Part shown: piece by piece, positions 1 through 7,165 of the stretch
How positions within the stretch are numbered: the first letter of the stretch is position 1
Layout of the letters: each line of letters starts with the position of its first letter
DNA from: Candidatus Symbiothrix sp.
GTDB lineage: Bacteria > Bacteroidota > Bacteroidia > Bacteroidales > Azobacteroidaceae
Direction: 5' to 3'
DNA length: 7,165 bases
Assembly: GCA_031270925.1 (NCBI GenBank)
Contig: JAISWY010000089.1
Location: 1-7,165 of the forward strand
Notes under the pieces: generated by a model
What the model was told of the DNA's origin: nothing
What the model saw: only the letters and a program-made list of their open reading frames with translations
The model's database searches: none
Position numbers and translations under genes: made by a program

Positions 1-461
1 CGGAAATCCGTAAAAGCGGTTGGGCGAAATCCATCCGGATTGAACCGGAAAATCAAGGTGGAGCGACTTATCCCTACGGCTACGAAACCGGTTGGAGCCG
101 CGACAATTTCGGCCCGCTCTGGATTCCGAAAAAAGGAGCGACAATCGTTCTAAACGAATGGAATTTAGCGCTTTACAAACGTTGCATCGTGAACTACGAA
201 AACAATACGCTGCGTACCGACGGCAACCAAATTTACATCAACGGCATTCCTGCTAACAGCTATACTTTCCAACAGGATTACTATTTCATGATGGGCGACA
301 ACCGTCATAATTCGGCCGATTCGCGTTGCTGGGGCTTTGTTCCCGAAGACCACATCGTAGGAAAACCGATCATGATTTGGCTTTCGATGGATAAAGACCG
401 CAACTGGTTCGACGGCAAAATTCGTTGGAACCGCCTCTTCCGTTGGGTTAGCGCACAATGA
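1..461 (+). CDS. lepB: Signal peptidase I, C-terminal part (5' end outside window)
   Basis: Membrane-bound serine protease (family S26) that cleaves signal peptides from exported proteins on the outer face of the cytoplasmic membrane. The frame is open from base 3 with no in-frame start that makes sense, so the gene began before the window; about 152 residues are visible. The diagnostic element is box [12 protein letters not shown] (bases 294-326), followed by [12 protein letters not shown] and ending in GKIRWNRLF. The preceding stretch ([13 protein letters not shown], then IYING) matches the longer Bacteroidota form of LepB, which has extra sequence between the catalytic boxes. The catalytic serine (box B) and the general-base lysine (box D) must lie upstream and cannot be checked. 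The stop codon overlaps the next start by 4 bases (ATGA at 458-461). The family call is secure from box E and its flanks; whether the enzyme is complete is unknown. Confidence 0.95.
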   Translation, partial: EIRKSGWAKSIRIEPENQGGATYPYGYETGWSRDNFGPLWIPKKGATIVLNEWNLALYKRCIVNYENNTLRTDGNQIYINGIPANSYTFQQDYYFMMGDNRHNSADSRCWGFVPEDHIVGKPIMIWLSMDKDRNWFDGKIRWNRLFRWVSAQ

Positions 462-1072
462 CGGCTTTGTTATCGACCGCTTATCTGGCTCCGGTGGAAT
501 ATTACGCGCAGTTGTATCAGCGACCGGTCATTATCGAACAGTGGGACAATTATGTGAAACAAAGCTATCGCAATCGCTGTATTATTGCAACTACAAACGG
601 CTTGCAAACGCTTAGTATTCCGACTGTTAAACCCAATACGCTCAAATGTTTGACACGCGATATACGCATTGCCGAACACGGCGAATGGCGGCACCTGCAT
701 TGGAATGCGATTGTTTCGGCTTACAATTCCTCGCCGTTTTTTGAGTATTACGAAGAGGATTTCCGCCCATTTTACGAAAAAAAGTACGAGTTCTTATTCG
801 ATTTCAATGAGCGGTTGCGCGAAACGGTTTGCCGTCTGATGCACTTTTCGCCCCAAGTTTCGTATTCTTCCGAATATCTGAAAAATCCGGATTTGGATTT
901 ACGCGAAGCCATTCATCCGAAAAAGCCTTCATTACGACAATCGTTTCCGCCTTATTATCAAGTATTTGAACAAAAATTTGGATTTCAAGCCGATTTAAGT
1001 ATCATTGATTTGCTTTTCAATATGGGGCCGGAAGCAGAAAAAATATTACTTTTGTATTCCGGAATAAATTAG
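458..1072 (+). CDS. WbqC-family protein
   Basis: A 204-residue soluble protein with no signal peptide or membrane segment. It matches the WbqC-like family as I know it from Bacteroidota: [12 protein letters not shown] near residues 8-19, [10 protein letters not shown] at 31-40, [19 protein letters not shown] at 77-95, and [12 protein letters not shown] at 181-192. The family is named after a gene in O-antigen clusters and a role in surface polysaccharide synthesis has been proposed, but no reaction is established. Here it is not in a polysaccharide cluster; it sits directly behind lepB, an arrangement I associate with Bacteroidales. The ATG at 458 is chosen because it overlaps the lepB stop (ATGA) and places the conserved AYL motif at the usual N-terminal position. 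No Shine-Dalgarno sequence precedes it, as is normal in this phylum. One base separates its TAG stop from the dxs start. Confidence 0.88.
   Translation: MTALLSTAYLAPVEYYAQLYQRPVIIEQWDNYVKQSYRNRCIIATTNGLQTLSIPTVKPNTLKCLTRDIRIAEHGEWRHLHWNAIVSAYNSSPFFEYYEEDFRPFYEKKYEFLFDFNERLRETVCRLMHFSPQVSYSSEYLKNPDLDLREAIHPKKPSLRQSFPPYYQVFEQKFGFQADLSIIDLLFNMGPEAEKILLLYSGIN
1047..1054 (+). promoter_or_regulatory. Possible -7 promoter box of Bacteroidota type before dxs
   Basis: TACTTTTG fits the Bacteroidota -7 consensus TAnnTTTG exactly and ends 19 bases before the dxs ATG, inside the 3' end of the WbqC-family gene. No TTG stands at the proper -33 distance; the nearest are at 1005-1007 and 1010-1012, about 15 bases too far. 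A chance match is quite possible, since one or two such hits per strand are expected in a window of this size. Confidence 0.12.
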
Positions 1073-1073
1073 T

Positions 1074-2972
1074 ATGGACATTTCTGCATATCACTTGTTG
1101 TCGAAAATCGATTCTCCGGCCGACCTGCGCCGGTTGAACATTGATCAATTGGACGAACTGAGCGGCGAACTCCGACGGTATATAATCGAAGTTTTGGCCG
1201 AAAATCCCGGCCATTTCGGTTCGAGTTTGGGTACGGTTGACTTGACCATCGCGCTACATTACGTTTTCAACACGCCCTACGATAAAATTGTGTGGGATGT
1301 GGGGCATCAAGCCTACGGTCATAAAATCCTGACCGGTCGCCGCGACGCCTTTCCGACGCTTCGCAAACTCGGCGGTTTGAGCGGTTTTCCCAATCCACAG
1401 GAAAGCGAATACGATGCCTTTATCGCCGGACACGCTTCCAACTCTATCTCAGCGGCTTTGGGCATGGCAATCGCTTCGCAATTGAAAAACGAAGCGCGCA
1501 AAGTCGTAGCCGTGATTGGCGACGGGTCGATGAGCGGCGGCTTGGCCTTTGAAGGCTTGAACAATGCCACAGCCAATCCCAACAATTTGCTGATTATCTT
1601 AAATGATAACAATATGGCGATCGACCGGCCGGTGGGCGGATTCAGTGAGTCCTTAGTCAAAATTACCACTTCGCGCACCTACAATTCGATCCGCTTCAAA
1701 TTATACAGTTTTCTTCGGAAACGCGGCGTGATTAAAGACGCCGGCAAAGGTTATATCCTCCGTTTCAATAACGCTTTGAAATCGTTGCTGACCAAACAGC
1801 ACAACGCATTCGAAGGTTTCAACATTCGCTATTTCGGTCCGATTAACGGACACAATATCAAAGGTTTAATCAAAGTATTGGATGATATAAAAAACATGCA
1901 AGGCCCAAAATTGCTACATGTTTTGACGACCAAAGGCAAAGGTTTTGAACCGGCCGAAAACGATGCGACAGTTTGGCACGCGCCGGGCAAGTTCAATCCC
2001 GAAACCGGCGAGCGGATTGTGGCCGACTGCAACAATCAACCGCCTTTGTATCAGGATGTTTTCGGTCATACGCTTGTGGAATTGGCACGGCAAAACGAGA
2101 AAATTGTCGGTATCACGCCGGCCATGCCTACCGGTTGCTCGATGTGTCTTTTGATGAAAGAAATGCCGGAACGCACTTTTGATGTGGGTATTGCCGAGGG
2201 ACACGCAGTTACATTTTCCGCAGGATTGGCGAAAGAAGGCTGGATGCCGTTTTGCAATATTTATTCGTCGTTCATGCAACGCGCGTATGATAATTTGATT
2301 CACGACGCCGCTTTGCAGAATTTGGATATGGTGCTGTGTCTCGATCGCGCAGGATTGGTGGGCGACGACGGCGCCACGCATCACGGAGCTTTGGATTTGG
2401 CTTATTTACGCTGTATTCCGAATATCACAATTGCTTCTCCCTTGAACGAAATTGATTTGCGCAACTTGATGTTCACGGCTTCGCAACCCGGCAACGGCGT
2501 GTTTACGATTCGTTATCCGCGTGGACGAGGCGAATTGAAAGATTGGCGTAAACCCTTGAAAATCATTCCGACAGGAAAAGGTTGCCGGTTGAAGGAAGGG
2601 AAAAACATCGCCGTTGTCAGTATCGGCCCAATTGGAAACGCCGCTGCTGCTGCCATCAAAAAAGCCAAAGAAAACGGGATCGATGCGGCGCATTACGACA
2701 TGATTTTCTTGAAACCGATCGACGAAGAACTGCTGCACGAAATCGGCAAAAATTTCCAGCGGATTATTACAATTGAAAACGGAACCATCCTGGGCGGATT
2801 GGGTTCGGCGGTCATGGAATTTATGGCCGACAACAGCTATCATCCCAAAATTCAACGGATTGGGATTCCCGATAAATTTATTCCTCACGGCTCGATTGCG
2901 GAATTGCACCGGCTTTGCGGAATGGATGTAGAAAGTATTGTCGAACAATTGAAAGTTGCCAATTTAATATGA
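1074..2972 (+). CDS. dxs: 1-deoxy-D-xylulose-5-phosphate synthase
   Basis: Thiamine-diphosphate enzyme that condenses pyruvate with glyceraldehyde 3-phosphate to give 1-deoxy-D-xylulose 5-phosphate with loss of CO2. This is the first step of the MEP isoprenoid pathway and a source of precursor for thiamine and pyridoxal phosphate. The 632 residues are close to the usual 620-640. The N-terminal cofactor domain shows [12 protein letters not shown] with His47, [15 protein letters not shown] at 75-89, and the cofactor/Mg2+ motif GDGSMSGG at 149-156 leading to LNDNNMAID at 176-184. WHAPGKF begins at 301. The pyrimidine domain has IAEGHAVTF at 373-381, where Glu375 is the expected cofactor-activating glutamate, and [19 protein letters not shown] at 424-442. 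The C-terminal domain has IRYPRGRGE at 479-487 and [14 protein letters not shown] at 567-580. All key residues expected for activity are present. The gene sits one base after the WbqC stop, and its own stop overlaps the trkA start. Confidence 0.98.
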   Translation: MDISAYHLLSKIDSPADLRRLNIDQLDELSGELRRYIIEVLAENPGHFGSSLGTVDLTIALHYVFNTPYDKIVWDVGHQAYGHKILTGRRDAFPTLRKLGGLSGFPNPQESEYDAFIAGHASNSISAALGMAIASQLKNEARKVVAVIGDGSMSGGLAFEGLNNATANPNNLLIILNDNNMAIDRPVGGFSESLVKITTSRTYNSIRFKLYSFLRKRGVIKDAGKGYILRFNNALKSLLTKQHNAFEGFNIRYFGPINGHNIKGLIKVLDDIKNMQGPKLLHVLTTKGKGFEPAENDATVWHAPGKFNPETGERIVADCNNQPPLYQDVFGHTLVELARQNEKIVGITPAMPTGCSMCLLMKEMPERTFDVGIAEGHAVTFSAGLAKEGWMPFCNIYSSFMQRAYDNLIHDAALQNLDMVLCLDRAGLVGDDGATHHGALDLAYLRCIPNITIASPLNEIDLRNLMFTASQPGNGVFTIRYPRGRGELKDWRKPLKIIPTGKGCRLKEGKNIAVVSIGPIGNAAAAAIKKAKENGIDAAHYDMIFLKPIDEELLHEIGKNFQRIITIENGTILGGLGSAVMEFMADNSYHPKIQRIGIPDKFIPHGSIAELHRLCGMDVESIVEQLKVANLI

Positions 2973-4303
2973 GAATCATCATCGGCGGCGCAGGAGAAGT
3001 GGGAACACATCTTTCCAAATTGCTTTCCCGGGAACAGCAAGACATCGTTTTGATGGATCCGGATGAGGAAAAACTGAATTTTCTCAACAACATGGAAATG
3101 ATGACGGTGGAAGGCAAACCCACATCCATCGCCGATTTGAAAGCGGCCGGAATCAAGCAAGCAGATATGTTTATCGCTGTAACTCCCGAAGAATCAACCA
3201 ATATGACAGCCTGCATGCTCGCGCACACCTTGGGAGCCAAACGCACCATCGCCCGCATCGAAAACGACGAATATCTTTTGCCGCGAAATCTGGAATTTTT
3301 CTCGCAATTGGGCGTCGATTCGCTGATTTGCCCCGAAACATTGGCGGCTGAAGAAATCGAAAACGCACTCCGCCAACCCTGGACGCGCCAATGGTGGGAC
3401 ATCGCCGACGAACGCCTGATTCTATTGGGCGTGAAAATCCGGAAAAACGCCGAAATTGTCGATAAATATTTGTACGAATTGGGCAACGAAAACCGTTTCT
3501 ACCATATCGTGGCCATCAAACGAAACCGGCAAACAATTATTCCACGCGGGAGCGACCGGATTCTCGACGGCGACATGGCCTATTTTTCCACCACTAAAGA
3601 CCAACTCGAAACGATTAAGAAATTGGCCGGAAAAGATGATATTCACATCAATAAAGTGATGATTATGGGCGGCAGTCGGATTGCATTGAAAGTCTGCGAA
3701 CGATTGCCACACAATATCGACGTCAAATTATTAGAACTCGACAAGGAAAAAAGTTACCGTTTGGCCGAAAAAGTGAGCCGTAACGTGATGATTATCAATG
3801 GTGATGCACGAAATACCGATTTGCTGGTACAAGAAAATATTAAAAATTGCGACGCTTTTATCGCACTCACAGGCAATTCCGAAGCGAATATTCTGGCGTG
3901 TGTGGCAGCTAAAAATTTTGGCGTGGTGAAAACCATTGCCGAGGTCGAAAATCTTGATTACATCCAAATGGCCGAGAAATTGGACATCGGTTCCATCATC
4001 AACAAAAAACTCATCGCATCCAGCCATATCTATCGTTTTTTGTTGCAAGCCGACGTTTCTACGGTCAAATTCCTCGCTTTCGCCAACGCAGAAGTCGCCG
4101 AATTGGTAGCTCGCTTCGATTCAAAAATCACACGTAAACCAGTGAAAGACTTGCGCTTACCGCAAGACATGACCTTGGGCGGTTTGATTCGCGAAGGCAA
4201 GGCGCAAATCATCGACGGGAACACGCAAATTCAAGCAGGCGACCATGTTTTGGTTTTTTGCCTGAATACGGCGATGCGTAAAATTGAAGATTATTTCAAA
4301 TGA
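2969..4303 (+). CDS. trkA: Trk system potassium uptake regulatory protein TrkA
   Basis: Cytoplasmic NAD(H)-binding subunit that gates the TrkH/TrkG K+ channel-like transporter at the membrane. It is 444 residues, near the usual 445-460, with the tandem RCK_N-RCK_C-RCK_N-RCK_C layout at roughly 1-120, 145-220, 228-345 and 360-444. The first Rossmann motif is intact (GAGEVG at 7-12, then acidic Asp30 at the end of the second strand, then TPEESTNM at 72-79). The second is altered: GGSRIA at 234-239, then Glu256, [11 protein letters not shown] at 276-286 and [11 protein letters not shown] at 301-311. The start is placed at ATG 2969, which overlaps the dxs stop (ATGA) and puts MRIII directly before the glycine motif. 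An in-frame ATG at 2915 would add 18 residues inside dxs with no family counterpart. No trkH is visible in the window. The stop overlaps the TPR gene start. Confidence 0.96.
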   Translation: MRIIIGGAGEVGTHLSKLLSREQQDIVLMDPDEEKLNFLNNMEMMTVEGKPTSIADLKAAGIKQADMFIAVTPEESTNMTACMLAHTLGAKRTIARIENDEYLLPRNLEFFSQLGVDSLICPETLAAEEIENALRQPWTRQWWDIADERLILLGVKIRKNAEIVDKYLYELGNENRFYHIVAIKRNRQTIIPRGSDRILDGDMAYFSTTKDQLETIKKLAGKDDIHINKVMIMGGSRIALKVCERLPHNIDVKLLELDKEKSYRLAEKVSRNVMIINGDARNTDLLVQENIKNCDAFIALTGNSEANILACVAAKNFGVVKTIAEVENLDYIQMAEKLDIGSIINKKLIASSHIYRFLLQADVSTVKFLAFANAEVAELVARFDSKITRKPVKDLRLPQDMTLGGLIREGKAQIIDGNTQIQAGDHVLVFCLNTAMRKIEDYFK

Positions 4304-6300
4304 AAACAATTTATATTTTCCTCGGATTACTTGCTTTTGCAACTCCTAATTTTGCCCAAGTCAATACCAATCGAGTCTTGACCATCGGTAAAAACGCCCT
4401 CTATTTCGAAGACTATGTGCTTTCCATTCAATACTTTAATCAAGTAATCAAGGCGAAACCCTATCTGGCCGAGCCGTATTTCTACCGCGCTGTCGCCAAA
4501 TTGAGCTTGGACGATTACCAAGGCGCCGAAGCCGATTTCACGCTCTGCATCGAACGCAACCCATTCATGGTTTTGGCTTGGCAATACCGCGGCGCCGCCC
4601 GCCAAAGTTTGAATAACTACGAAGGCGCTATCGAAGATTACAACAAAGGCCTCGAATCCCGTCCCGAAGACAAGCAAATGCTGCTCAACAAAGCCATCGC
4701 TTTTCTGCAACAGAAAAAGTACGATGAGGCAATTGAGGTGCTGAATTTACTGTTGAAATACCAACCGCGCTTTACCAGTGGCTATTTGACTCGCGGCGCA
4801 ACTTACAGCGAAAAAGGCGATACGCTTGCGGCTTTCTCCGATTACGACAAAGTTTTGGAATTGGATAAATATTACGCTCCTGCCTATGCTCAACGGGCAA
4901 TGCTGTATTTCCAATCCGGCAAATACGATGAGGCTTTAAAAGATTTCGACCAAGCCATTCATCTCGAAAACAAGCAGGTAGGCTATCACATCAACCGAGG
5001 ATTGGTGCGTTATCATTTGCACAATTTGCGCGGCGCGATGGCAGATTACGATTGGGTCATTAAAAACGACCCGAATAACCGGATTGCGCGTTTCAACCGA
5101 GGATTGCTACGGGCGCAAGTGGGCGACGTGTATGGCTCGTTGGACGATTTCAATCAGATAATCGTGTGGGAACCTGATAATTACAATGCTATTTATAACC
5201 GCGTTTTGTTGCACAACGAAGCCGGCAATTACACCGATGCCATCGACGATTTGAACCGAGTAATCGACGAATATCCCAATTTCGTTCCGGCTTATTATTT
5301 CCGTTCGGAACTGAAACGTAAACTAAAAAAGACGAAAGAAGCCGACATCGATTATTGGGCGGCCTACGATTTGGAACAAAAACTGAACAAACTGCGCGAA
5401 CAGGGTAAAATCGTTACCGGAAAAAGTGTTTATGATTCGCGGGAATTGGCCGATACGGAAAATGATTCCACGTTCGTGCGCGAAAGTTCCGACAAAGATA
5501 TTGCCAAATTCAACCGTTTAGTGGTGTATGACAAGGAAGACGAACTGCAATCGAAATACAAGAACGAAATCCGCGGCCGCGTGCAGGACAAGCAGGTCAA
5601 TGTGGATTTGGAGCCTCAATTCGCAATTACTTATTACGAAAGCACGAACGCTCTCGAATCGCCGGTTTCCCGTATCGACAAAACAGTTTCGGATTACAAC
5701 CACAAAGGTTTGTTGGACTTGCTATTGAAAATCGTGAACCACGAGGCGCCGCTGACCGACGATCAAGCGGCTCATCACTTCCAATCGATCGACCGCTATT
5801 CGTTGATTCTCGACCGCAATCCGGCCGACGCCGAAGCGTATTTCGCTCGCGCCATAGATTTTATGGTGTTACAGGATTTGTCGGAAGCCATCGACGATTT
5901 CGGACGTGCGATTACGAATCAACCCGATATGTTGTTGGCGTATTTCAATCGCGCTGTGGTGCGTTACAAACAAATCGAAATCAGCGGTTCGTCCGAAAAT
6001 TTCGACCGCGAATTGATTTTACGAGATTATGAATCCGTCATTCGTTTGAATCCCGATTTTGTGTATGCTTATTTCAATCGTGCGAATATCAAGTGTTTGC
6101 AAAAAGATCACCGCGCCGCTTTGACCGATTACAACGAAGCCATCAAACGCAATCCCGATTTTGCGGAAGCTTATTTCAATCGCGGCTTAACTCGTTTATA
6201 TTTAGGCGAAACCAATCGCGGCATCGACGATTTGAGCAAGGCCGGCGAGTTGGGGATTGTGAGCGCTTACAGCATTATTAAGAAGATGGCGGCGGATTAA
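4300..6300 (+). CDS. Secreted tetratricopeptide repeat protein with two TPR blocks
   Basis: A 666-residue protein with a signal peptide: Lys2, a hydrophobic run at residues 4-14, and a likely signal peptidase I site after NFA (Ala19|Gln20). There is no lipobox cysteine and no later membrane segment, so a periplasmic or outer-membrane-associated location is likely. TPR units of 34 residues run almost without a break from about 24 to 360 (about ten), recognisable by W/Y-x-x-G/A-Y-A-F-P signatures such as AYAQRAMLYFQSGKYDEAL and ending in NP or DP turns. A charged linker (about 361-490) follows, then about four more units to residue 652; one of these carries a roughly 9-residue insert near 560-568 (GSSENF). 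TPRs mediate protein-protein contacts; I see no enzymatic domain. The ATG at 4300 overlaps the trkA stop, which fixes the start. Conserved Bacteroidota TPR proteins of similar size exist, but I cannot assign a function. Co-transcription with lepB, dxs and trkA suggests a housekeeping or envelope role. Confidence 0.9.
   Translation: MKTIYIFLGLLAFATPNFAQVNTNRVLTIGKNALYFEDYVLSIQYFNQVIKAKPYLAEPYFYRAVAKLSLDDYQGAEADFTLCIERNPFMVLAWQYRGAARQSLNNYEGAIEDYNKGLESRPEDKQMLLNKAIAFLQQKKYDEAIEVLNLLLKYQPRFTSGYLTRGATYSEKGDTLAAFSDYDKVLELDKYYAPAYAQRAMLYFQSGKYDEALKDFDQAIHLENKQVGYHINRGLVRYHLHNLRGAMADYDWVIKNDPNNRIARFNRGLLRAQVGDVYGSLDDFNQIIVWEPDNYNAIYNRVLLHNEAGNYTDAIDDLNRVIDEYPNFVPAYYFRSELKRKLKKTKEADIDYWAAYDLEQKLNKLREQGKIVTGKSVYDSRELADTENDSTFVRESSDKDIAKFNRLVVYDKEDELQSKYKNEIRGRVQDKQVNVDLEPQFAITYYESTNALESPVSRIDKTVSDYNHKGLLDLLLKIVNHEAPLTDDQAAHHFQSIDRYSLILDRNPADAEAYFARAIDFMVLQDLSEAIDDFGRAITNQPDMLLAYFNRAVVRYKQIEISGSSENFDRELILRDYESVIRLNPDFVYAYFNRANIKCLQKDHRAALTDYNEAIKRNPDFAEAYFNRGLTRLYLGETNRGIDDLSKAGELGIVSAYSIIKKMAAD
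5380..5769 (+). other. Non-TPR linker region of the secreted TPR protein
   Basis: Encodes roughly residues 361-490, between the two TPR blocks. It begins with a charged, helix-prone stretch (KLNKLREQGK), continues with an acidic, probably flexible part (RELADTENDSTFVRESSDKD), and then has a more ordered-looking segment (RGRVQDKQVNVDLEPQFAITYYE). It ends in a leucine-rich helix (LLDLLLKIVN) leading into the second block. I cannot place it in a named domain family. Boundaries are by eye from where the 34-residue spacing fails. Confidence 0.6.
6049..6185 (+). repeat. Near-identical DNA direct repeats within adjacent TPR units
   Basis: Two 35-base copies, 6049-6083 and 6151-6185, match at 30 of 35 positions by direct comparison. 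Their starts are 102 bases apart, exactly 34 codons, which is one TPR unit. Both encode NPDF followed by AYFNR. A weaker related copy lies at about 5920-5954. This is part of the coding sequence, not an independent element. Confidence 0.8.
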
Positions 6301-6309
6301 GCCGGTGTA

Positions 6310-7165
6310 TCATTTCATTAAAAATCCGGATTCATACACTTTCGGTTCGATTTTCTGTGCCAATACCTTTAATGTTTCCCGCAACTTACCGAGCATGCGA
6401 TTGTATTTTTCGTTGTCGGATTTATTGTTCATTTTGCCCTTATCGTTTCTGCCTTGAAACCACTCTCGAATGTCGTATAAACTTGCGTTTACATTCACAT
6501 TCGGTTGTTGTTGGTAATACTCCCACAATTCCCGGCCTGCACGGAAAACATCTTTTGCTGTTTCCGAAAACTCACGCACTATCGTTTTCGGCTTTTCCGG
6601 CACATAATCGCCAAAAGAATCACCGTCGCCGTATTTGTAAAACAACATCGGTTCCGACACAATATTCTCTTTAGGCAATTTTCCTGCCATAAAATCGGTC
6701 ATAAAATTACTGTCGAACTTATCCCGCGCCCCAACCTGATATTCCGTGAAAGGAATCCATTTGTTCATGCCGAATTTCGATTGAATATTATTGCTGAAAA
6801 GCGTGTAAGCAAGGCAATCATTCTGAAATTCAAGGTCTTTTTTCCATTTTTTGTTGGGATAGAGGAATTGGTCGCGGTCGTTGAGCCATGAGGCAGGAAT
6901 TACTTTGCGGACTGCAAAATAAATGCAACATTCGATTAAATTACCTTGTGTAATGTAACTTCCTCGTGGTGCGGCAAATTCCTCCTTTGTACGCATTATT
7001 CTTATAATATTCTGATTTAAAAAATCATTACCATAACAACCCATAAAAGCAAGATTTTCATAGCCTTTACTTTTCGTTCTTGTTTCAATAATCCAATCAT
7101 TTATAAATTTGGTATCATCATAAGAATAGAATTTTTTCGTACCAATCAAATTTTCATTTTTATTA
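6310..7165 (-). CDS. Probable C-terminal part of an N6-adenine DNA methyltransferase (restriction-modification type), 5' end outside window
   Basis: The frame stays open to the window edge, giving about 285 residues. The first possible start inside (TTG at 7149-7147) has no supporting signal, and the reading continues upstream as NKNEN, so the gene is taken as cut by the edge. Visible motifs are PRGSYI, then SWLNDRDQFLYPNKKW (NDRDQFLYPN at bases 6853-6882), EFQNDCLAYTLF (DCLAYTLF at 6796-6819), IPFTEYQVGARDKFDSNFM, SLYDIREWFQGRNDKGKMN and a C-terminal IEPKVYESGFL. I recognise this set from the region behind the catalytic domain of large N-6 DNA methylases in type I/IIG-like systems, where it probably contributes to target recognition or assembly. 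The catalytic NPPY motif and SAM-binding motif would lie upstream and are not visible, so activity, specificity and any linked nuclease cannot be judged. It ends 9 bases from the TPR gene in the opposite direction and is AT-rich towards its 5' side. It could instead be a remnant or orphan methylase. Confidence 0.55.
   Translation of the reverse strand, partial: NKNENLIGTKKFYSYDDTKFINDWIIETRTKSKGYENLAFMGCYGNDFLNQNIIRIMRTKEEFAAPRGSYITQGNLIECCIYFAVRKVIPASWLNDRDQFLYPNKKWKKDLEFQNDCLAYTLFSNNIQSKFGMNKWIPFTEYQVGARDKFDSNFMTDFMAGKLPKENIVSEPMLFYKYGDGDSFGDYVPEKPKTIVREFSETAKDVFRAGRELWEYYQQQPNVNVNASLYDIREWFQGRNDKGKMNNKSDNEKYNRMLGKLRETLKVLAQKIEPKVYESGFLMK

Noticed and set aside
174..188. YKRCI in the lepB fragment, resembling the box D lysine motif of signal peptidase I
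   Set aside because: It lacks the following GxPGD, and in Bacteroidota LepB this position falls in the late insert (LYxRxIxxYE type) rather than at the catalytic lysine, which should lie upstream of the window.
2193..2219. Dxs reads IAEGHAVTF where E. coli has IAEQHAVTF
   Set aside because: The catalytic Glu is present, and glycine at this position is common in Bacteroidota Dxs as I know it, so it is not an anomaly.
1914..2948. Long open frames on the minus strand opposite dxs (156 and 180 codons)
   Set aside because: They are antisense to a complete gene with intact motifs, and their translations show no recognisable protein features; shadow frames of this length are expected opposite well-coded genes.
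2915..2968. Earlier in-frame ATG for trkA giving an 18-residue N-terminal extension
   Set aside because: The extension lies wholly within dxs, has no TrkA counterpart, and the ATG at 2969 both overlaps the dxs stop and puts the first Rossmann strand at the N-terminus.
6305..6339. Inverted repeat GTGTAT...ATACAC as a possible terminator
   Set aside because: Only six base pairs, AT-rich, with a 23-base loop and no following T tract on either strand; too weak to call.
7147..7149. TTG as the start of the minus-strand gene, making it complete
   Set aside because: The frame stays open upstream to the window edge, no promoter-like or ribosome-binding signal is seen, and the visible motifs belong to the C-terminal part of a larger protein.

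Overview
The window looks like ordinary chromosome from a member of the Bacteroidota, probably Bacteroidales. The signal peptidase end, the WbqC-family protein, the EGHAVTF form of Dxs and the lack of Shine-Dalgarno sequences before the starts all fit that phylum. I cannot name a genus. Coding density is close to 100%: apart from the two cut ends, the longest stretch without a gene is 9 bases. I see no tRNA, rRNA, CRISPR array, insertion sequence or integrase.

Bases 1-6300 hold five forward genes in one tight run: the 3' end of signal peptidase I (lepB), a WbqC-family protein, the complete 1-deoxy-D-xylulose-5-phosphate synthase gene (dxs), the complete TrkA potassium-uptake regulator gene, and a secreted 666-residue tetratricopeptide repeat (TPR) protein. 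Three of the four junctions are 4-base ATGA stop/start overlaps and the fourth has a single base between stop and start. The run therefore reads as one translationally coupled transcript. A loose common theme is the cell envelope: LepB trims exported proteins, WbqC relatives occur in O-antigen clusters, Dxs feeds the isoprenoid pathway that makes the polyprenyl lipid carrier, TrkA controls membrane K+ uptake, and the TPR protein is exported. That link is inference; the co-transcription may simply be housekeeping.

Bases 6310-7165 hold the 3' part of one gene on the minus strand, convergent with the TPR gene across a 9-base gap. It resembles the C-terminal portion of large N6-adenine DNA methyltransferases of restriction-modification systems, but the catalytic domain lies beyond the window. 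Its upstream part is much more AT-rich than the forward genes, so this end may be the edge of an accessory or defence segment.

I do not see a clearly new biological system. The points most worth a second look are the secreted TPR protein coupled to trkA with an uncharacterised ~130-residue linker between two TPR blocks, the altered second nucleotide-binding motif of TrkA, and the composition change at the methyltransferase-like gene.
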